From contig LUCW03002614.1 of assembly GCA_001586965.3 (NCBI GenBank), positions 252,501 to 299,717 of the forward strand: a stretch of 47,217 nt of DNA, written 5' to 3'. The translations under genes and the position numbers were made by a program. Positions 34,698 to 45,156 of the stretch are shown piece by piece (the stretch's first letter is position 1; each line of letters opens with the position of its first letter). Below the pieces are notes generated by a model, which was not told the origin of the DNA, ran no database searches, and worked only from the letters and a program-made list of their open reading frames with translations. This stretch comes from Sphaeroforma sirkka. Taxonomy: Eukaryota; Opisthokonta; Ichthyosporea; Ichthyophonida.

Positions 34698-35690
34698 CCC
34701 CTCCTTTGGTCCATATGTCTTCGTTAATTGGTGGGTCTGTGCGTCTATGCACTAAACGGAGGAGTTCCACCCGTACCGGTTTGGTCTTGAATTCTGGTGG
34801 GGCGGAACCATCCTTGTTCGCTAACTCGTAGCGTTGGCCGTGTCTAGCTTTGACTACATATGGTCCAAACAATGGCCGCATAGCCTTCGTTGTTCGGCCT
34901 TCTGATCGTACCATGACCACATCTCCTTCGTCGAAATGTACCAAGTCGTGAGCATGCAGGCGGTCAAATGTCGTCGTAAGCTTTGCCTGTATACTTCTTG
35001 GTAATGTGGTGGAGGGTCGGCAATATAGTGTCCTGTAACTGGTCTAATCGTTGTGCCCAGGTGTCATTCGTCATCGGCTGGGAATCCGGTAACTCGTCCG
35101 TGAAATCGGCGAACGGAACATGGTGGCGGCCAAAGTACACGCTAAACGGTGCACTCTTATGGCGACGGAATATCCGAAGGTTCTGGTATAGCATCGTAAA
35201 CGGAAGGCGTTCGTCCCATCGAAGGGAACTGCCTCACAGCATTGTCGAATAGAACGTGTAATCTCCTTGTGACGTCGTTCTGCCGCGCCCAGCACTTGGG
35301 GTCGATATGGTGGAGACACCTTATGTAGCATCCCCACTTCCTGGACCAGAAGCTCCACTAACTTGTTGGTGAACTCCTTCCCCATGTCTGTTTGGATTTT
35401 ACGGGGAAACCATGTTCGCCAAAAATCTCTATGAGTGTCTGTGTCGTGGTTTCCTTTGTCTTGTCCGGTGTGGCTCGAAGGATAGAATAGCCTGTGGCGA
35501 TGTCTAAGACGTGAAGAATATAATTGTTCTTGCGTCTGGACTCCAGTGGCATCGGGATGTAGTCCACTTGAATATGGTCCCACGGGTAGCGTGCATCGAT
35601 GCTAATCATCGGGTGGAAACCTTTACGAAGTGTGTCCTGTCCCAAACATGTGCCACATTGCCGCTTAACTTCTGTGGCTAACTCAAGTGC
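34660..35690 (-). pseudogene. Integrase core and GPY module, chromovirus copy 1
   Basis: Spread over several frames: the Cys half of the zinc finger (CGTCLGQ), the first catalytic Asp in IQVDYIPM, the second in TDMGKEF and the Glu in GAAERRHKE. Then NLRIFRRHKSAPFSVYFGRH and the GPF/Y module HFDEGDVVMVRSEGR...RPLFGPYVV follow. At least two frameshifts break it, one being a base missing from an A-run before the second catalytic Asp (near 35398). Confidence 0.85.
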
Positions 35691-35711
35691 CCCTGGCCAA
35701 ATGTGACCGTT

Positions 35712-36434
35712 CTAACGAAGTTGTTGGACTGTGTCCGCCGCCCCATGATGTCCTTGTTCGTGTTGCGCTTGCGTGAGTTGCGTACGACGCTGTTTCTCCG
35801 CCGGACTCGCTTGTGCAAACGCCGGTTGACCCTCTGCATCTGCCAGTGCCACTGAGATTTCTCGCGCTGTGTCTAAGCACATGACATATTTTGTATGCTT
35901 TGGTTCTGCAAAACCAAGTCGCTGTGAAAACAGCGGGTCCAGTTTGAACCCATTGGGAGGACCCACCCGTGCTACTACGGTATGACCCCATGGTGTCTTC
36001 CCACTTGCGTACTTAGCGTACTTGAGGAACGTGTGTGGTGTCCGTGGTACCAGCGCCGGTTCTGTCTGCAATAACTGCTTGAACAGGTCGAACCATGGTG
36101 CTCTTGGTACCCATGGTAGACATACTGTGGCCCGTGCGCCGTCGGCTCGTATCTTGCGTAACATCCTGTGTATCTGTTCCCAAGGCGGGTTCATCCATCC
36201 ATCGACTATCGACCAGTCGTGGGCAAACGCTCCTTCCCCATCATCCTTCGTCCAGAACCGAGGAAGCTGAGCGTTGGTTGGGTCCGCAAAAACATCTATG
36301 TCATTCGGTCCAAAGTGTTGTTGCGCTTGTTCAAAGTAACTAGGGAATAACTGCCAGCAGTCTGTATACATTATTTCGAGTTCGTCCTGCTCCGCTGTCC
36401 CCTCGTGTACTCTACTTAACATGTCCGGGAGCAC
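35712..36434 (-). pseudogene. Methylase-like module and integrase N-terminus, chromovirus copy 1
   Basis: After RNase H comes DIDVFADPTNAQLPRFWT, then AHDWSIVDGWMNPPWEQIHR and VCLPWVPRAPWFDLF. The order and spacing resemble the Dam-methylase-like module placed after RNase H in DIRS-type elements (DLFAS..N..LPRY...FPP...IVP.WP.QPW), here with a methylase-like NPPW. The His half of the HHCC zinc finger follows (HEQGHHGAADTVQQLR). The frame ends where copy 2 has CAG (here TAG). Methylase activity is not claimed. Confidence 0.75.
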
Positions 36435-36491
36435 ATTTGTCTCTCCTGGTATATGCGATATGGTAAAGTTGAATGGCGCGATGATATGATG

Positions 36492-37430
36492 TCATCTCTG
36501 AAGCATCGGATTAAGCTTGAGCTGTGTGTTCATATACACAAGGGCCTTGTGGTCCGTGAAGACCGCAAACCGTTGCCCATCCAAGTATTCCCTGAAATGT
36601 GTCAGTCCATATACCAATGCCAGCAACTCCTTCATAGGTGTGGCGTAGTTCTGTTGCGCATGGTTCAGAGTCTTACTAAAGAACCTTAAGTAATGTTTCT
36701 TACCGTTGACCCATTGGAATAACGCTCCCCCTAAACCGTAATCGCTAGCGTCGGTTTCCAAGTTCAGAGGAATGCCGTCGACCGGAAAGTGTAACGCCAC
36801 AGCATTCACCACTGCGTCCTTCATTGCCTGCCACGCCTGTGCATGTCTCTCCTCCCAACGATCACCTATCAACTCCTTTGGTTTGAGTTTGCAAAATTCG
36901 CGCAAGGGTGCAACCGTGTTCGCGAAATTAGGCAGATGTTCGTGGAGGTAATTTGCTAAACCCAACGCCGAGGCTATATCTTTGTATCGTAGTGGTGTGG
37001 GCCAGTCGATCAGCTTGGCCTGCTTTTCATGGTCAATGTCAATGCCTTGTGCCGATACTTTCTTCCCTAGGATCATGACTTCGGAGATAGCGAAGTGGCA
37101 CTTGGCAGGGTTAAGCTTAAAACTGTGGTATGTTAAGCGTTGTATCACCTTCTGCACCGTCCTAACGTGTTCGTCACAACCGTCACTGGCGATAACTATG
37201 TCATCGATATAGTGGTGAACCGGTAAGCCATCAAGTATTGTACTCAAGGTACGTTGGAACTGCTGCGTGAGTACATGAAGACCGAACGGTGCTGATGTGA
37301 ACGAGTACTGATAACGTTCGTGTGTAAAACTAAATAAGTATTGTGAGTCTGGATGGATGGGCAGCCTGTGGTATGCAGCCGATATGTCCAGCGTCGTGTA
37401 GTACTTCTTACTCTTGAGGCGAGATATGAG
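36492..37430 (-). pseudogene. Reverse transcriptase and RNase H, chromovirus copy 1
   Basis: RT motifs KYYTTLDISAAYHRLPI, FTSAPFGLHVLTQQFQR and YIDDIVIAS (catalytic YIDD) are followed by the Ty3/gypsy RNase H: LETDASDYGLGGALFQW, KELLALVYGLTHFREYL and FTDHKALVYM. The frame ends at LKLNPMLQR where copy 2 has a Trp codon (TGG to TGA). Confidence 0.9.
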
Positions 37431-37447
37431 TTCGTTGACCTTGGGGA

Positions 37448-38299
37448 TCAGGAACTGGTCACCAGGAATAGCGCGTTAACGGCACGCATGTCTAAACACA
37501 CGCGTACCTTCTTGACGTTGCCTTCCGCATCGAATGTCGGTACCGCAAGGAGAGGAAGATTAACAGTCGTTGGTGTTCGTTTCGTGATCACCAAATCCGT
37601 CAACCACTTCTTCACTTGTTCATCCACATAGGGGAGCCATCGATCGGATACGAAGTTACGCGCCGATCGCCGCATCTGCAACGCTTGTTCATGGGTTACT
37701 GGGATGGCTACCTCACTCCCTTCCAGACGACAGCGCGCGTTGTCGGCAATTTTCGCATTGGCTTCCAAATCCTGTGCCAACCGTTCGCGTACATCGACGG
37801 GTTCCGTCGTGTTAGGTGCTTGTCGGCGTGGTATGGGTTCGAGGAGCTCTTCTAGTTCTGTGGGGTCTATTGGTGCTAGTGGCGATTGGATACCGCCTAT
37901 GTATAGGCCCAAGCCTTTCAACATATCTTGCCCCACTATAACATCTATACCCGTCGGCAAGTTTATCAATTCTAATGAACCGTCGATAATTCTGGTACCG
38001 TATCTTATAGGTACCACTTCCGTCGTCCCCAGTCGAGGAGTTTGCACCGCCTTGTCAGCTAAATATATAAATGACCCAGGTGGTGCTGGAGTTATTGGTC
38101 GGCCAAGGAGGTTTGCGGATGTCTGTGAGATACAACTTCTATTTGCTCGCGTGTCTATCAAGGCTTTGAACGTACGTCCGTGGATTTGTACTTGAATATA
38201 GACTCGGTTGTATGACGTCAGCAATGGGTCTTGTATTGCCATCACTGCTCCAATCGTGGTAACAAAAATGAAGCTCCTATCCGACTCAGACACCCTCAC
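37448..38299 (-). pseudogene. Aspartic protease and RT N-terminus, chromovirus copy 1
   Basis: A retropepsin-like domain (FKALIDTRANRSCISQTSA, then IDVIVGQDMLKGLGL) is followed by the linker and the first RT motif (KVRVCLDMRAVNA). The active-site DTG of copy 2 is DTR here (a G-to-C change near 38150), which should abolish protease activity. The frame breaks after AVNA: a one-base loss relative to the expected coding frame sends it to a stop. Confidence 0.85.
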
Positions 38300-38333
38300 C
38301 TCTCATGCGTGATCGGCTACCGACTCCCGCGTC

Positions 38334-39351
38334 TCATAGGCGTGGTTTGGTGTTGACGTCATGTACTTCGTGAAGTTTCGTATTGATATGAACCTCTGTA
38401 GCTTCCGATGGTAGAGCCAAGTCTTCGTCCTGTGTAATCGCATTCACCTGTGCTTGAAGTGTCGGACGTATTGTGGCTACGTCTCTAGTCTGGGATGTAT
38501 TCTGCTCTTGTTCTGCGGTTGATGTTGTGGACGGTCTGTGTACCGATTGTACGTCCCTCAAAAGGACGGTTGTTGTCGTATAGCCTTGAAAAGTTGGTGT
38601 GTTCTCACTGGCAGACAGAGTATCATCCTCCTCGGTTGAACTGTCCTCTGACCCTGGTGATTTGTACCCGAGTCCATAAAACGGACGCTCACAGCCTTGA
38701 ATTCGGAAGGTAGGGTTGTCTTCGTCCTCTGGTACTGCCTGTACCCGTTCGTGTGCGTCAGAAGAACTCTCCTTAGCGGCCGGCCCTATTGTAGTTCGTC
38801 CGGCGTTTATGCGCTGTAACCTCTGTTCGTATTTTTCAAAGAGAGACTGCTGTTGTGTCATCAGCTCCGTGAGTTTCTGAGCTGACGATTGTTCCCGTGC
38901 CGTTTCCTTGTTGTTGGTACGGTTCCGGTGACGCTTCCGCTTGTTAGGTGGGAGGCGTGGTGGGTCATTACTGGGAAATAAGGCCCCTGGAGTATCCCTG
39001 AGACGAACGAGGGGACAGCCCTTCACTGGCTACCTGTTCACCAATAAAAGTCTGACTACTGTCCGCACGCAGGTCGGGTACTTCCTTGGTCTCACCCTCG
39101 AATATGACATCCTCGTCAGATTGTGCAGGTCCATTTTTTTGTTTGCTGTTGGTGGCTGCTTGTCGTCCGCGGAAATAATGTGAGCCCCAAGATGTATCTG
39201 TTGTTGCCCCTCCAGAGCCTGACCTGAGTGCGGAGCGGAGCGTTCCGTATGGGACTGACGACGTTTAGTTCCACGTCGGTCGATATCATCTTCCTTGCGG
39301 CGCTCAGGATTCAAGAGTTGCTGTCTACGACTTTGGCGGGGGGTAGGACAT
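38334..39351 (-). pseudogene. Gag N-terminal remnant of chromovirus copy 1
   Basis: Equivalent to the start of gag in copy 2, sharing EDDIDRRGTKR, LPPNKR, AQKLTE-like and KYEQR segments at roughly 60-65% identity. The ATG at 39351 is followed by a stop after eight codons, and two frames are needed to follow the protein. Downstream it has NPTFRIQG and GLGYKSPGSE, then joins directly to GYTTTTVLLRDVQS, so the capsid and nucleocapsid parts are missing. A 5-nt length difference near 38360 shifts the linker frame relative to copy 2. Confidence 0.7.
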
Positions 39352-40608
39352 GGTTGGTGAGTTGTTTGTCAATGGAGAACTAGAAATGTGTGCGAATGAA
39401 CTGATAGAGTACTGAATATAAATATCCATTTTCTATTAAATTTCATCCTTCAAACACATAACGTCTCGACATCGATCTCCGAGGAACTCGTGGGTTCCCT
39501 CGTGACTGTTTTATTTCCTACACTAACATAAGTAGTGTGGATAGTCTATATACTCTAACACTACCAGCTGTCTTACTCTTCATCCCACAATAACATATGG
39601 TTGAGTGCCTCATTAGTCGGAGCCACTTCTTGTTCTACTCCTCGCCAGCTCTTACTCCGGCCTAATGACGGCCTATTCGCAGGACCCTGTTGGGAACTTC
39701 CCTCATCGCTCCTCTCTTTACTCTTCTTACCCGTGATGTCCTTGTCATGTGCTGTTGCGGTTGTTGGAATATGCTTCTTGATCTAAGAACGATTGCTCGT
39801 TATTGCACCCCTAAACTAAGCTGCCGTCAACCACACCTTCTGTGCATACTGTTGATCCTCTCCGTTGACCTGATTTATCTGGAAGTTCTAGTGATTTGAG
39901 TGTGTTCGCATATCATTTTCACAATTTAACCTTGTATTTACTTGCATCGTTCGTGTTATGTGCGCCCCCACCCTTATATGCTCCTAATAACTCACAGGTG
40001 CTTACTTGTGTCTCTGTATGCTTCCTAATATCCCATTCTGAAAATTTTTTGTAAAATAATCTAGTATGCCGCTGATTCATTTGCGTCATCGTACTAACCG
40101 AGTCGGTACTAACCATGTACATCTCCCATCTCTACTACACTACTGTGGATCCTAAAGAACTTTCTTCTAACAACTTCTTAAATACAATTTAAGCTCATTA
40201 GCTTGCAATTCGATTTGTACCTGTCTCACACTGAAAACAACCTTCCTACCTGTACTCACACATGTCTACTTATCTGTGGAATCTGGCTGATTGTCTGATT
40301 TCGTCATTTGATCGTCGTGAGACTTTCCTTGTTGACCCTGGTTAATGTTCTGCTTGATTGGAATGTTCGCTCTTCGGGTTCACTCGTATTAGTAGATTCT
40401 TTCTTCATCCTCGTCGTCCACACGTCGTTAAACCAACGACCGGATAATCTAAATCGTTCATTTTGATGCGACATTCTCCGTTCGCATTGTCTTTCAATTG
40501 TTATACTTATAACAAAAAAAAATATGTGCCAGCTACTGACTAATTCATATTCTGTAGCTTTCTCTGTAATTACTAATAAACTAACAACTTCTATGGTAAG
40601 TTAAAAAA
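39352..40608. other. Flank of chromovirus copy 1, no gene recognised
   Basis: This should hold the 5' LTR and leader of copy 1, but it lacks recognisable similarity to the region upstream of copy 2 or to the 246-bp repeat. A TATTTATA-like motif lies near 39418 on the minus strand. No conserved ORF is seen. Confidence 0.5.
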
Positions 40609-40854
40609 TGTAGTAAGTATACGCGAGATAACTGTATCTCAACGTTCTCCCTCCTCAGGGAGGGGACGTTGTTCATTTATTAGTAATTATAAACAGTAAT
40701 CCTAAAATGACTGACTCTTAAATGAGTCATTAGTCATGTGCTGTAAACCAGCAAAACCCTAAAACCCAGTTTATCAGATTATTCTGATAAACTGTAAAAC
40801 TTGCAATAAACCTAAAATAATCAAATAAATATAAGTACTTGTATTCTGACCACA
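40609..40854 (+). repeat. 246-bp dispersed repeat, copy c
   Basis: Full-length copy from TGTAGTAAGTATACGCGAG to TTCTGACCACA, in the same orientation as copy b and a few per cent diverged from it. It is located between the two inverted chromovirus copies. Its flanks (AAAAAA and CAGTGACG) show no target-site duplication. Confidence 0.82.
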
Positions 40855-42280
40855 CAGTGACGCTAGTGCCACGATGCCGTCCTTACTGTCAAATGATGAC
40901 AGCGGCCCGGAAGAAACACGGAGACCGGGCGAACAGCAGATATAACGGCACCAGGCAAGAGGATCTGAAGGAATCGATCGACGCTTTAAGCTAAGTAGAT
41001 CTAGTATGGCTAGGCAGTTAGAAAGGGTCAGGTTTTCTCAGCAAGTAGCTAATATTATTAGAAAGCAACAAACATTATCAAACAAAAGACACTACAACTG
41101 AGCACGAGGAGCCATCGAAAGGGTTGACATCAGCAGAACAGGAGCGAAATCAGAAGGTCCGGAAGGGCTCAGACAACGAACAAGATAAGTAACAATAATA
41201 ACTAAGAGTAGCTTTAGTAGTGGTCGAAACTATAGGGTTAGAGATATAAATAGTAGGGCAGTAGTTACACCATGACCCTACTAAGGACACGTATTACAAA
41301 CTAGAAGAAAAAAAGCTGGGTAGTTAAGACAATTGTTGGGAGGTAAAGAATTTCGTTAAAAACAGGAAAATAGAGTCAGGAGAGGTAGATTTTAAAGTGT
41401 TGAACAGAGAAATATTCAAGAGAAGATATAGGATAGTAGTGCCTAAGACAGGTAGGGCTAAAAGTGACAACGTTACAAACAATATAGACTCACACCAGGT
41501 TTAAACAAAAGCGAGCTATAGCAATTTTATTTACATCTTGGTAGAAAGCATAGGGGTAGGAACAAGGGTAAACATACCACCTGCATATAGAGGTTTAGAA
41601 CGAGTCGATTACAGAAAGCGAGTGGTTTCAGACGAGCTAACATTCCATTTCAGTCGTTGCAAGATACTAAAGCTCAACACACTCACAGAGAAGTGGTCTA
41701 CCGAGATAAGGGCCATAGTTGGTGACGAGAACCAAGAACAATACTAAGAAACATCTGTCTTAGGGGACTTCAGGCGACGGGACGTACGAGGGCATTATTA
41801 AGTTGAGTCTAGTTGCATAGAGAGGGATCGACAGAGTCAGGAAGGCCTATATGGAGCCATCATGGGTTGTTTACCACAATGGCACATGTTGGAGCACGGA
41901 AGAATAAATCAGCGACATACGGGGAGCAACACAAGAGCTGAAGAGCCTTCTCAGGAGCAGGAAGAGTTCACTGAAGAGGCAGATGACTCCACCAGAAGGA
42001 TGGAGAAGCACACAAGGAGGTAGGGTGAACCCCGACGGGGGCTAAATCATAAGTGCACATAACATATGCATGGGCTAAAGATATGAGCAGGATTCATGGG
42101 TGAGTTGATACTACGGCAAAGGACGGAGTACTGGGCACGAACTAAATTGTCTAAGTAAGAATGTCGAGATTTGTTGAGATGGGCGTCGAACCTCTAGGAC
42201 GGGAAGTATTTATACCCGAACTATTTTGAGGATGACTGCATTCATTTCCAAACCTCCGTTACATTACAATACATACTAAT
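40855..42280 (+). other. Coding-like remnants upstream of chromovirus copy 2
   Basis: Purine-rich plus-strand sequence with fragments open in changing frames. One around 41348-41500 includes VKNFVKNRKIESGEVDFK. Another at 41538-41747 has PPAYRGLERVDYRKRVVSDE and TEKWSTEIRAIVGDEN. A third near 41850-42040 begins MEPSWVVYHNGTCW. I do not recognise any of them. They look like decayed retroelement coding sequence, possibly a different element whose LTR is the adjacent 246-bp repeat. The 3' end should contain the leader of copy 2 (TATTTATA-like motif near 42208). Confidence 0.4.
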
Positions 42281-42886
42281 ATGTCCAACACACGTCAAAG
42301 CCGCCGACAGCAACGCCTAACTCCTGCACGTCGGGAGGAGGATGATATAGACCGGAGAGGAACCAAGCGCCACCAACATCCAACAAACCATTCCCGTCAA
42401 CGGTCTGAGACAGAGCGGAGGGATACTCAGAATGACGAGGTCCATAACCAGGGAGCAAACTTTGATCGGCAGATTCCTACGGCAACTAGGGGTGAACCTA
42501 GCCTTATAACGGAAGATGTAGCAGACAACGACGAGGCCAAGGGATATTCCGACCTGCGCGCGAACAGGGAACAGTACATTACTGATGACCATGTAGCCAG
42601 TAACGGACTGCCTCCCCGTTCGTCTTCGGGTATCCCAGGCGCCTCATCCTCTGTTAATGGGCAACCACGCCTCCCACCTAACAAGCGGAGGCGTTATCGC
42701 CGTCGCACCAGCAACAAGGGTACGACGCGGGAGCAGCGGTCAACACAAAAGCTCACCGAGTTCATGGCTCAACAACAATCGCTGTTGGACAAGTATGAAC
42801 AAAGATGGCAACGTACGGCTTCAGAGCGCCCTACTACCTTGTTGTCTCCACACGTCCAATCTACTAGTTCACACAGACAGGGGTAG
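42281..42886 (+). pseudogene. Gag N-terminal region, chromovirus copy 2
   Basis: The ATG opens a 201-residue hydrophilic, Arg/Gln-rich frame (MSNTRQSRRQQRLTP..., then LPPNKRRRYRRRT, TQKLTEFMAQQQ). It ends at a TAG, beyond which the same frame continues (NNPTFRILGHS, HHGLGYESPESE) in parallel with copy 1, so the stop is probably a mutation. No catalytic domain is expected in gag. Confidence 0.65.
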
Positions 42887-43211
42887 ACAACACGAGATAG
42901 GGAGAATAATCCCACGTTTCGAATACTAGGTCATTCACAACCACATCATGGCCTTGGATACGAGTCACCGGAGTCGGAAGGGCAACCCTCTGAGGAGGAA
43001 GAGATACTGTCATCCAGGAGGCAGCGCCATCATTCCAGGATGTTGTACGCGAGCAAAGGTTGGCCAAACGGAGCCCACACGGGCAGGAGGCACTCAAGAC
43101 GAGACAAGACCAAATGAGTTCGACATATCGCCAACACCAACAACGTCAGATATTCGAGAAGGAATCCGCTAGTGAGTACGGACGGACTCCTCGACGTACA
43201 GAGACCACGTT

Positions 43212-43583
43212 ATGCACACCAACGATGAATGGGCAAGAAAATCTTTGAAGCCAGCGGAGACAACGATGCCTACACCTCCTCCTACACCGGAGAGTATCGA
43301 GAAAAGCCAACAGGCGCTACACGCACGGATACTACATTTAAGTGACGAGCTATGCCAAGCAATCGAGGAGAATAACACGGCTCGAGCTGAAGCTCTTCGG
43401 GGCGTGATTGAGACACTTCGAGCTACATTAGAGTCCCGACCGGTAGAGAAGCGTCCCGTACCTTCACCACGTACGTGGCCTGATTGGCCGTCGAACAGAT
43501 ACTACCTACATGATATTATGGAACGGGACACAAGGGGCTCTCCTCGAGGCGTTCAAGAACGCACAAATCGCAGGGCTGGATGA
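43212..43583 (+). pseudogene. Gag middle segment, chromovirus copy 2
   Basis: The frame contains TPPPTPESIEKSQQALHARI and a coiled-coil-like helix (LSDELCQAIEENNTARAEAL). It lies between the N-terminal gag frame and the capsid frame and is offset from both, implying frameshift lesions. No counterpart is present in copy 1, where this part is deleted. Confidence 0.5.
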
Positions 43584-44308
43584 GAGTTGGAACCTTACAT
43601 GGGTTTCACAAGGTACTATCTTACTTCAAGGCGGAGAAGTCAACACTGGACTACATCCGCGACAATTCTGAACGGTTGAAGACATGCACACCTCAGCTAC
43701 AGATCGAACAGATCTGTTCGCACGAAACACAAGCCACTGTCGATCCCGCGTTTCGCAAGTTAGCCAAGGGCCAAAGTCGGAACATGTACACTCCTCTTAT
43801 GGAACAAATGACACAGCTCATGGAGAACCACAGGAGGGCACGTGAACGGTGCCAGACAGATGCCGACTTCCAACAGAATTTAGTGAACCACTGCATTGTA
43901 CAACTGTTGGAAGAAGCTCTCAATGGCCGTACGTATGAACGTACTCTACAGTTGCATCCCAAGTGGCAACTGATGGAGACACACGAGCTTATACAGCTGT
44001 TGAGCCCTGACATTCAGGATGTACAGCAACGTACGACAGCACGTTTCCAGTGTCGCAACAAACGCGAGGGCCCTTCGACCAATGGAAGTCACGATGACAC
44101 CAATAGCCGCCCCAACCCACACATGAGTAGACAACAAACGCAAAATTGGACTCAACGTCCCCAACCTACGGTACCAACGACTTGTGCGGGGTGCCAGGCA
44201 CAGGCGCCACCAGGTGATAGGCACATCCCACGGTGTCATCATTTCAGGGCGTCGCAAGCGCGGAGCGCGGAGGGTCGCAAGGCTATACGACAACAACCGT
44301 CCCTTTGA
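43580..44308 (+). CDS. Gag capsid and nucleocapsid-like segment, chromovirus copy 2
   Basis: This helical, capsid-like sequence of about 160 residues (LAKGQSRNMYTPLMEQMTQL, HKWQ-like LHPKWQLMETHELIQLLSP) is followed by a Pro/Gln/Asn-rich linker. The motif CAGCQAQAPPGDRHIPRC has C-x2-C-x9-H-x3-C spacing, a stretched variant of the CCHC zinc knuckle (C-x2-C-x4-H-x4-C). Capsid identity is inferred from position and helix content. The frame overlaps the next one (44233-44568), so a frame change is needed to reach pol. Confidence 0.6.
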   Translation: MRVGTLHGFHKVLSYFKAEKSTLDYIRDNSERLKTCTPQLQIEQICSHETQATVDPAFRKLAKGQSRNMYTPLMEQMTQLMENHRRARERCQTDADFQQNLVNHCIVQLLEEALNGRTYERTLQLHPKWQLMETHELIQLLSPDIQDVQQRTTARFQCRNKREGPSTNGSHDDTNSRPNPHMSRQQTQNWTQRPQPTVPTTCAGCQAQAPPGDRHIPRCHHFRASQARSAEGRKAIRQQPSL

Positions 44309-44568
44309 GGGACGTACAATCGGTACACAGACCGTCCACAACATCAACCGCAGAACAAGAGCAGAATACATCCCAGACTAGAGACGTAGCCACAATACGT
44401 CCGACACTTCAAGCACAGGTGAATGCGATTACACAGGACGAAGACTTGGCTCTACCATCGGAAGCTACAGAGGTTCATATCAATACGATTCTTCACGAAG
44501 TCGAGCACATGACGTCAACACCAAACCACGCCTATGAGACGCGGGAGTCGGTAGCCGATCACGCATGA
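44233..44568 (+). CDS. Gag-pol linker ORF ending in UGA, chromovirus copy 2
   Basis: The open frame runs through GYTTTTVPLRDVQSVHRPS and DEDLALPSEATEVHINT, present almost identically in copy 1. It ends ...ESVADHA at TGA (44566-44568). The protease frame begins at the very next codon in the same frame, so gag-side and pol-side sequence are separated by a single in-frame UGA. Function is unknown; it is a spacer between nucleocapsid and protease. Confidence 0.6.
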   Translation: MSSFQGVASAERGGSQGYTTTTVPLRDVQSVHRPSTTSTAEQEQNTSQTRDVATIRPTLQAQVNAITQDEDLALPSEATEVHINTILHEVEHMTSTPNHAYETRESVADHA

Positions 44569-44571
44569 GAG

Positions 44572-45156
44572 GTGAGGGTGTCTGAGTCGGATAGGAGCTT
44601 CATTTTTGTTACCACGATTGGAGCAGTGATGGCAATACAAGACCCATTGCTGACGTCATACAACCGAGTCTATATTCAAGTACAAATCAACGGACGTACG
44701 TTCAAAGCCTTGATAGACACGGGAGCAAATAGAAGTTGTATCTCACAGACATCCGCAAACCTCCTTGGCCGACCAATAACTCCAGCACCACCTGGGTCAT
44801 TTATATATTTAGCTGACAAGGCGGTGCAAACTCCTCGACTGGGGACGACGGAAGTGGTACCTATAAGATACGGTACCAGAATTATCGACGGTTCATTAGA
44901 ATTGATAAACTTGCCGACGGGTATAGATGTTATAGTGGGGCAAGATATGTTGAAAGGCTTGGGCCTATACATAGGCGGTATCCAATCGCCACTAGCACCA
45001 ATAGACCCCACAGAACTAGAAGAGCTCCTCGAACCCATACCACGCCGACAAGCACCTAACACGACGGAACCCGTCGATGTACGCGAACGGTTGGCACAGG
45101 ATTTGGAAGCCAATGCGAAAATTGCCGACAACGCGCTGTCGTCTGGAAGGGAGTGA
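44572..45156 (+). pseudogene. Aspartic protease, chromovirus copy 2
   Basis: Retropepsin fold signatures are FKALIDTGANRSCISQTSA (catalytic DTG at 44716-44724), SFIYLADKAVQTPRLG and IDVIVGQDMLKGLGLYIG. The active site is intact, unlike copy 1. The frame ends early because GCGCGC of copy 1 is GCGC here, a 2-nt loss near 45135, so the linker to RT is out of frame. No ATG is present, as expected for a pol made by readthrough. Confidence 0.85.

Larger units (their letters stand above)
34509..39351 (-). mobile_element. Ty3/gypsy chromovirus copy 1, decayed
   Basis: Order on the minus strand is gag remnant, protease, reverse transcriptase, RNase H, methylase-like module, integrase, GPY module and chromodomain. 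This is the Ty3/gypsy order, with the chromodomain of chromoviruses. Compared with copy 2 it lacks the gag capsid and zinc-knuckle region (junction near 38597). It carries a stop near the gag start, frameshifts, and nonsense codons near 36477 and 35713. LTRs could not be identified. It is inverted relative to copy 2, from which its pol region differs only slightly. Confidence 0.9.
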
